A stretch of 10,413 bases of DNA from Chloroflexaceae bacterium UBA1466. GTDB lineage: Bacteria; Chloroflexota; Chloroflexia; Chloroflexales; Chloroflexaceae. Of the stretch, positions 6,506-10,413 are shown piece after piece. The DNA lies in the NCBI GenBank assembly GCA_002325605.1, contig DCSM01000172.1:33491-43903 (forward strand). Direction: 5' to 3'. The position numbers were made by a program, and so were the translations under genes. Each line of letters opens with the position of its first letter. The stretch's first letter is position 1. The notes under the pieces are model-generated. The model was not told the origin of the DNA. It ran no database searches and worked only from the letters and a program-made list of their open reading frames with translations.

Positions 6506-7507
6506 CTAGATTTTCAAATCGCGCAGAAAAGCAGCACTTTCTTCTGAAATCGCAGGATTGATATAGACTCCGCTGCCTAATTCAAAGCCAGCCATCCGAC
6601 TTAGCCGTAAAACAATTGAAATATACCAGTGAAGATAAGTTTGGCCTGTCTCTTTGACGGGAGTTGAACGAATAATTAAGTTGTAATCTGGATCATTTAG
6701 CCCAAAGTAGATGCGCTTCAGCGTATACTGCAAAGCCTCACCGAGCGAGGCTAATTCAGCAGGGGGCACATCCAGAAAACTGCTGCGGTGCTTGCGGGGA
6801 ACAATCCACATGTGAAAGGGAGAAAGCGCTGCATACAGCACAAAAACGACAAAATGCTCATTCGTGAAAACGAGGCGCTCCTTTCGCATCAATTCATCAT
6901 TGACCATCGTGCAAAACACACATTCGCCCATGTCATCGAAATAGCGCTGGGCCTCTTCAATGCGGTGGCGAATGTTGCCTGGCACGACGGGCAGCCCAAT
7001 GATCTGGCTGTGCGAATGCGTCAGCGACGCGCCGGCCCGATCCCCGTGGTTTTTGAAGATAATAATTTGTTCCATGCGCGGGTCTTCCGCGATTTTGCGC
7101 CCGCGCCGTTGATAGGTCGCCAAAGCCTGATAAACTTCATTGGGCGACATCAGAGCTAAAGTTTTATTGTGCTGCGGATGCTCGACAACAACTTCGTGAT
7201 GGCCAACCCCCGTGATGTAATGTTGCGTCCCAACTGAGGAGCGCTCCGGCCAGCCTTCGGCTTGCAAAGCGGGATATTTGTTCCGCACAACTCGCGTTTG
7301 CCATTGGGCCTCCCCAGCAGGGAGACGCTCAATTTCCAAGTCTAACTCTTCGTTGCCTAAACAAAAAGGACATTTCGGATCATGTTCAGCCCGATCTTCC
7401 GTCAAAGTCTTTTTGTCAGTTTCAGCATAATAATTCGGCCTTTTCGCCCGTTCACTGGCAATAATAACCCAATCTTTGGTTGCAAGATTTTGGCGTAGCT
7501 CCGACAT
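6506..7507 (-). CDS. galT: Galactose-1-phosphate uridylyltransferase (HIT superfamily)
   Basis: GalT exchanges UMP between UDP-glucose and galactose-1-phosphate in the Leloir pathway in the cytoplasm. The 333-residue product opens with the family signature MSELRQN-TKDWVIIA-ER-KRP. It has a CPFC pair (C46, C49), GHHEVVVEHP near 102-111, and the active-site segment HSHSQ at 164-168, in which H166 would be the uridylylated nucleophile. A second Cys pair is CVFC (196-199), and FHMWIVPRKHRSSF (231-244) belongs to the second HIT-like half. The residue between the two histidines is Ser rather than the Pro of the E. coli enzyme, as in some shorter bacterial and archaeal members. A related nucleotidyltransferase such as Ap4A phosphorylase is a weaker alternative. 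A strong Shine-Dalgarno (AAGGAG, 6-nt spacing) fixes the start. It is convergent with lon, divergent from the ABC gene, and no other gal genes are in view. Confidence 0.9.
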   Translation of the reverse strand: MSELRQNLATKDWVIIASERAKRPNYYAETDKKTLTEDRAEHDPKCPFCLGNEELDLEIERLPAGEAQWQTRVVRNKYPALQAEGWPERSSVGTQHYITGVGHHEVVVEHPQHNKTLALMSPNEVYQALATYQRRGRKIAEDPRMEQIIIFKNHGDRAGASLTHSHSQIIGLPVVPGNIRHRIEEAQRYFDDMGECVFCTMVNDELMRKERLVFTNEHFVVFVLYAALSPFHMWIVPRKHRSSFLDVPPAELASLGEALQYTLKRIYFGLNDPDYNLIIRSTPVKETGQTYLHWYISIVLRLSRMAGFELGSGVYINPAISEESAAFLRDLKI

Positions 7508-7529
7508 GGTTTGCTCCTTGTGGTAGAAT
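7501..7529 (+). promoter_or_regulatory. Possible promoter of the ABC ATPase gene
   Basis: TAGAAT (7524-7529), preceded by TGG, resembles an extended -10. The -35 position 17 bp upstream is only CCGACA (7501-7506) and falls in the galT start region. It would face and overlap the galT promoter region. The call is tentative, but no better plus-strand candidate is visible before 7581. Confidence 0.35.
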
Positions 7530-7541
7530 GCACTCGGCTAT

Positions 7542-7570
7542 AGGATAGCATAAAGCGCAAAATTTGTTAA
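7542..7570 (-). promoter_or_regulatory. Promoter of galT
   Basis: On the minus strand, TTAACA (7570-7565), a 17-nt spacer and TATCCT (7547-7542) with an upstream TG form a near-consensus extended -10 promoter (box TATGCTATCCT). It gives a short leader of roughly 30 nt before the galT ATG. The site lies entirely within the 73-bp gap shared with the divergent ABC gene. Confidence 0.7.
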
Positions 7571-7580
7571 AGGGGCCAAA

Positions 7581-9116
7581 ATGAAAGAGCAACCAACCCC
7601 GTTTGTTTTGGAAGCGCGGCAGATCACCAAACACTTTCCTAATGGGGTCGTGGCCAATGCAGGGCTTGCGCTCCAGCTGCGGCCTGGCGAATTTTTGGCG
7701 CTGCTAGGGGAAAATGGCGCGGGCAAGTCAACCCTAATGAACATTTTGTACGGGTTGTACCAACCAGATTCGGGCGAAATTTTGCTCAATGGGCAGCCAG
7801 TGCAGTTGCCCAATTCGCAAGCCGCGATTGCCGCTGGCATTGGCATGGTGCATCAACATTTTCATCTGGTCCCAGGAATGACCGTAACTGAGAACGTAAT
7901 TTTGGGGGCCGAAGTGAAGCACGGCCTCTTTTTCTTAGATTACAAACGAGCTACGCACCAAGTTATGGCCCTGGCGCAGCAATATGGCTTAGAAATTGAC
8001 CCCGCTGCGCTGGTCGCCGATCTGCCCGTGGGGGCGCAACAGCGCGTTGAACTGCTCAAAGTCCTTTATCGCCAAGCAAAAATTTTGATTTTGGATGAGC
8101 CAACGGCTGTTTTAACGCCGCAAGAGACCAAAGACCTTTTTCGGATGCTGCAAAATCTCAAAAAACAAGGGACTGCGATCATTTTTATTACGCATAAATT
8201 GCAAGAAGCTCTTCAAAGCGCAGACCGAATCGTAGTTTTACGCAGTGGCAAAGTTGTGGGCGAGGTTTTACCAAGCGAAACCACTGAGAAAGAGTTGGCT
8301 ACGCTGATGGTTGGGCGCGATGTTTTACTTAGAATAGAAAAAAGCTCTGCAAAACCAGGTGAAACAGTTTTGGATGTGCGTGAACTCCAGGTTTTTGATG
8401 ATCGCCAGCACTTGGCCATTCGCCAACTTGCGCTTGAAGTGCGAGCGGGCGAGATTCTGGGCCTGGCGGGCGTGGAAGGAAACGGGCAAACAGAACTAGT
8501 GGCCGCGTTGACGGGGCTGCGAGCGATTGCAGGGGGTAGCATTTTGTTGGGCGGGAAAGAGGTCGCGGGGGCTTCGCCGCGCCAAATAAGCTCGCTTGGG
8601 GTGGCCCACATTCCCGAAGATCGCCAAAAGGTGGGGTTGGTCTTGGATTACCCACTTACCGATAATACGGTGCTTGATCTCTATTTTCAAAAGCCTTTTG
8701 CCAATGGAATTAGCCGCAACAAACAGGCAATTGAAGCACATACCCAGCGCCTTATTACTGATTTTGATGTTCGTACCCCGAATATGAAAGTTTCAGCCCG
8801 CATGTTGAGTGGTGGTAATCAACAGAAATTGATCATTGCTAGAGAATTTACCCGTGAAATCAAGTTGTTGATCGCTTCCCAACCGACTCGCGGTGTTGAT
8901 GTGGGGGCAATTGAATTTATCCATCAGCAAATCATTCAAAAACGCGCTGAAGGCGTTGCGATTCTGTTGATTTCTGCGGAATTGGATGAGATTCTAGCTC
9001 TTGCAGATCGAATTGCAGTCTTGTTTCGCGGAAAAATCGTTGCGACCTTTGAAGCGGCCAAAGTAGATCGGGAGGAATTGGGCTTATTGATGGCGGGTGG
9101 GAAAAACCTTCACTAA
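7581..9116 (+). CDS. Double-domain ABC transporter ATPase for nucleoside or simple-sugar uptake
   Basis: This is the energising subunit of an importer of the nucleoside/BmpA family (similar to B. subtilis NupO/YufO, more distantly RbsA/MglA), at the inner face of the membrane. The 511 residues carry two ABC domains. NBD1 (about 8-250) has Walker A GENGAGKST (43-51), Q-loop region MVHQHFHLVPGMTVTENVILG (89-109), a degenerate signature LPVGAQQR (148-155), Walker B ILILDEPT and an H-loop THK (204-206). NBD2 (about 263-511) has a degraded Walker A, GVEGNGQTEL (297-306), an intact signature LSGGNQQK (409-416) and ASQPTRGVD (432-440) where LDEPT is expected. Only the site made by NBD1 Walker motifs plus the NBD2 signature looks competent, which is typical of this family. 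ATG has AGGGG 6 nt upstream. Partner permeases and the BMP lipoprotein usually lie beside it but are absent here; the next gene is convergent. Nucleoside over sugar is inferred from the Q-loop region. Confidence 0.9.
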   Translation: MKEQPTPFVLEARQITKHFPNGVVANAGLALQLRPGEFLALLGENGAGKSTLMNILYGLYQPDSGEILLNGQPVQLPNSQAAIAAGIGMVHQHFHLVPGMTVTENVILGAEVKHGLFFLDYKRATHQVMALAQQYGLEIDPAALVADLPVGAQQRVELLKVLYRQAKILILDEPTAVLTPQETKDLFRMLQNLKKQGTAIIFITHKLQEALQSADRIVVLRSGKVVGEVLPSETTEKELATLMVGRDVLLRIEKSSAKPGETVLDVRELQVFDDRQHLAIRQLALEVRAGEILGLAGVEGNGQTELVAALTGLRAIAGGSILLGGKEVAGASPRQISSLGVAHIPEDRQKVGLVLDYPLTDNTVLDLYFQKPFANGISRNKQAIEAHTQRLITDFDVRTPNMKVSARMLSGGNQQKLIIAREFTREIKLLIASQPTRGVDVGAIEFIHQQIIQKRAEGVAILLISAELDEILALADRIAVLFRGKIVATFEAAKVDREELGLLMAGGKNLH

Positions 9117-9138
9117 ACTCAGGATTCAAGCTAATTTG

Positions 9139-10413
9139 TTACTTTTCTAAGGCGGCAAAATCAAGCGGATTAAGGTTTTGCCATTTATTTTCGCCGATTT
9201 GCTGCCAAACTTGATAATCTAAATGGGGGCCATTGCTTTGCCCACTAGAGCCAATTGAACCAATCCGTTGGCCCCGCACAACTTCTTGCCCATCTTCCAC
9301 GGCAAAATCCTGCAAATGAGAATAACCTGTCTTATATTTAGCATTGAGAAGCCAAATATGATTGCCTGCGGGCCAGGTATCTCGTGAAAGCTTCACTTTG
9401 CCATTCTGCGTGGCAAAAACAGGCTGTCCCCAAGTTGCTTTTGAATCCTCTTTGCCATCGCCATCGCCATCCAAAGCCAAATCCACCGCGCCCCATTGTT
9501 CAACAGGCTTATGCGTGCCGACTCCATAACCTTGCGTTAAAACAGCCTTTGCACTTTGCAAGGGATTTCCCTGGGGCCGCAGCGCTTCTGGCGGAGAGTT
9601 AAAGCTGTTGAGCGGGGTCTTGCGCCAAGAATCAACTAAATCCTTGACGATATTTTGATAGCCTTGCACATCGTTCTCAATGCTAGGGGCATAAACGGGC
9701 ATTATCTGATCGACAGTTTCCAAACCCTTATCAATATACTCATATCGAATCAGGCGAAACCAATCTTCAATCCCTTCTTCCCAAGAATCATAATCCCTAA
9801 AGCGCCCATGACAACTTTTATAACCTGCACAAATGATATTCCCAATATTATGGGTGGTTGTCCCATCAGCTTTTTGCCCTGCCCAATGCGGATTAGTGCC
9901 CGCTGTACTTTCGTGAATGAAGAAAGCTACCGCAAAAGCGGGATCAATTTGGTATTTTTGGCTCGCTTGCAGCCAAAATTGCCCTGTACCTTTGGCGGGC
10001 GAATTGTAGGAAAGCAGAATTGCGTCAATTTGAGCCGCTGTGAGGCTCGGCGCAGCTTGCAACCGATAATCGCCCGGCGGCGCGGCGGGAACCATTGGCT
10101 CCACCCAATTGAGCAGAGGCCCAGCAAAAGGGCGACTAAAAAAGGTCTGCAAGCGCCCAACCGAATTTGGCTGCATTTTTGGGAGATATTCTCGATTGCG
10201 AAACAAGATAAATAACAAGGCAAGACCTCCAATGAACGAAAGAAAAGGTCTTGCCTCAAACCAAAAAGTCTCTAAAGAAGATAGCTCAGGTAAAAGCATC
10301 GTTTTGGGTCGGGCAAAAGAGAGTTCTGCTCCTGGATAAGGATCATATTCAAAATCTGAACTTTGGCTTCTGGCGGGATAAAATGCGCTGCCTTCGGCAA
10401 ATCTCCCTTCGGC
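9139..10413 (-). CDS. Membrane-anchored glucosaminidase-like protein with degenerate M23-like C-terminal domain (N-terminus cut by window edge)
   Basis: Probably a cell-envelope protein acting on or binding peptidoglycan. The frame is open from the right edge. An in-frame Met at 10299 has no Shine-Dalgarno, and about 38 coding-like residues precede it, so the true start is probably outside. Counting from that Met: a hydrophobic anchor at about 19-34 (FLSFIGGLALLFILF), a Pro-rich spacer, then a glucosaminidase/lysozyme-like domain at about 85-230 with FFIHESTAGT (candidate catalytic E130), NIGNI, a CAGYKSC pair (C158, C163) and YDSWEEGIEDWF. The C-terminal M23-like domain (about 245-386) keeps D273, YSHL (H328) and GPHL (H359). 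Two of three expected zinc ligands differ: W269 in the first HxxxD position and D361 in place of the second His of HxH. A DGDGDGKED loop (277-285) resembles a calcium site. It may be a binding protein rather than a peptidase. It ends 22 bp from the convergent ABC gene. Confidence 0.83.
   Translation of the reverse strand, partial: AEGRFAEGSAFYPARSQSSDFEYDPYPGAELSFARPKTMLLPELSSLETFWFEARPFLSFIGGLALLFILFRNREYLPKMQPNSVGRLQTFFSRPFAGPLLNWVEPMVPAAPPGDYRLQAAPSLTAAQIDAILLSYNSPAKGTGQFWLQASQKYQIDPAFAVAFFIHESTAGTNPHWAGQKADGTTTHNIGNIICAGYKSCHGRFRDYDSWEEGIEDWFRLIRYEYIDKGLETVDQIMPVYAPSIENDVQGYQNIVKDLVDSWRKTPLNSFNSPPEALRPQGNPLQSAKAVLTQGYGVGTHKPVEQWGAVDLALDGDGDGKEDSKATWGQPVFATQNGKVKLSRDTWPAGNHIWLLNAKYKTGYSHLQDFAVEDGQEVVRGQRIGSIGSSGQSNGPHLDYQVWQQIGENKWQNLNPLDFAALEK

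Noticed and set aside
9655..10215. 186-residue plus-strand open frame
   Set aside because: Antisense to the glucosaminidase domain, no ribosome site and no recognisable motif; best explained by codon bias of the real gene.

Overview
The window looks like a chromosomal stretch of a free-living bacterium with moderate GC. The best guess is a Chloroflexota (Anaerolineae-like) genome. This rests on the architecture of the sugar nucleotidyltransferase/phosphomannomutase-like fusion, the Lon type, and a membrane-anchored glucosaminidase/M23-like protein. It is an inference from protein style, not a taxonomic proof. No phage, transposon, CRISPR or plasmid genes are visible.

Layout, left to right. 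(1) Minus strand, cut by the left edge: the first 117 codons of aat (leucyl/phenylalanyl-tRNA--protein transferase, N-degron pathway). (2) Minus strand, 14 bp upstream of aat and probably co-transcribed with it: an 838-residue fusion of a sugar-1-phosphate nucleotidyltransferase, a left-handed beta-helix and a phosphomannomutase-like domain whose four catalytic loops are all degraded. (3) A divergent promoter region (2884-3110) serving the fusion gene on the minus strand and a tRNA-Leu(UAG) on the plus strand. (4) A 526-bp gene-free interval (3195-3720) holding a strong hairpin, several short diverged direct repeats, the lon promoter and a 14-bp palindrome. (5) lon, an ATP-dependent protease with an unusual linker of about 78 extra residues that looks like an internal duplication, ended by a textbook terminator. 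(6) galT on the minus strand, convergent with lon. (7) A double-ABC ATPase of the nucleoside/simple-sugar importer type, divergent from galT and without its permease genes in the window. (8) Minus strand, open at the right edge: a membrane-anchored glucosaminidase-like protein with a C-terminal M23-like domain whose zinc ligands are altered.

How the genes relate. The fusion enzyme and GalT are both sugar-nucleotide enzymes, so they plausibly feed glycan or polysaccharide synthesis. The ABC ATPase imports nucleosides or sugars. Aat and Lon are both protein-turnover functions but sit in separate transcription units. The last gene acts at the cell envelope. Four sigma-70-type promoters (for the fusion gene, tRNA-Leu, lon and galT) share an almost identical extended -10 box, TATGNTATMCT.

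I see no convincing new multi-gene system. The most interesting signals are protein-level oddities: the Lon insertion, the dead-looking PMM domain and the altered M23 site. The repeat-rich tRNA-lon interval and the promoter consensus come next.
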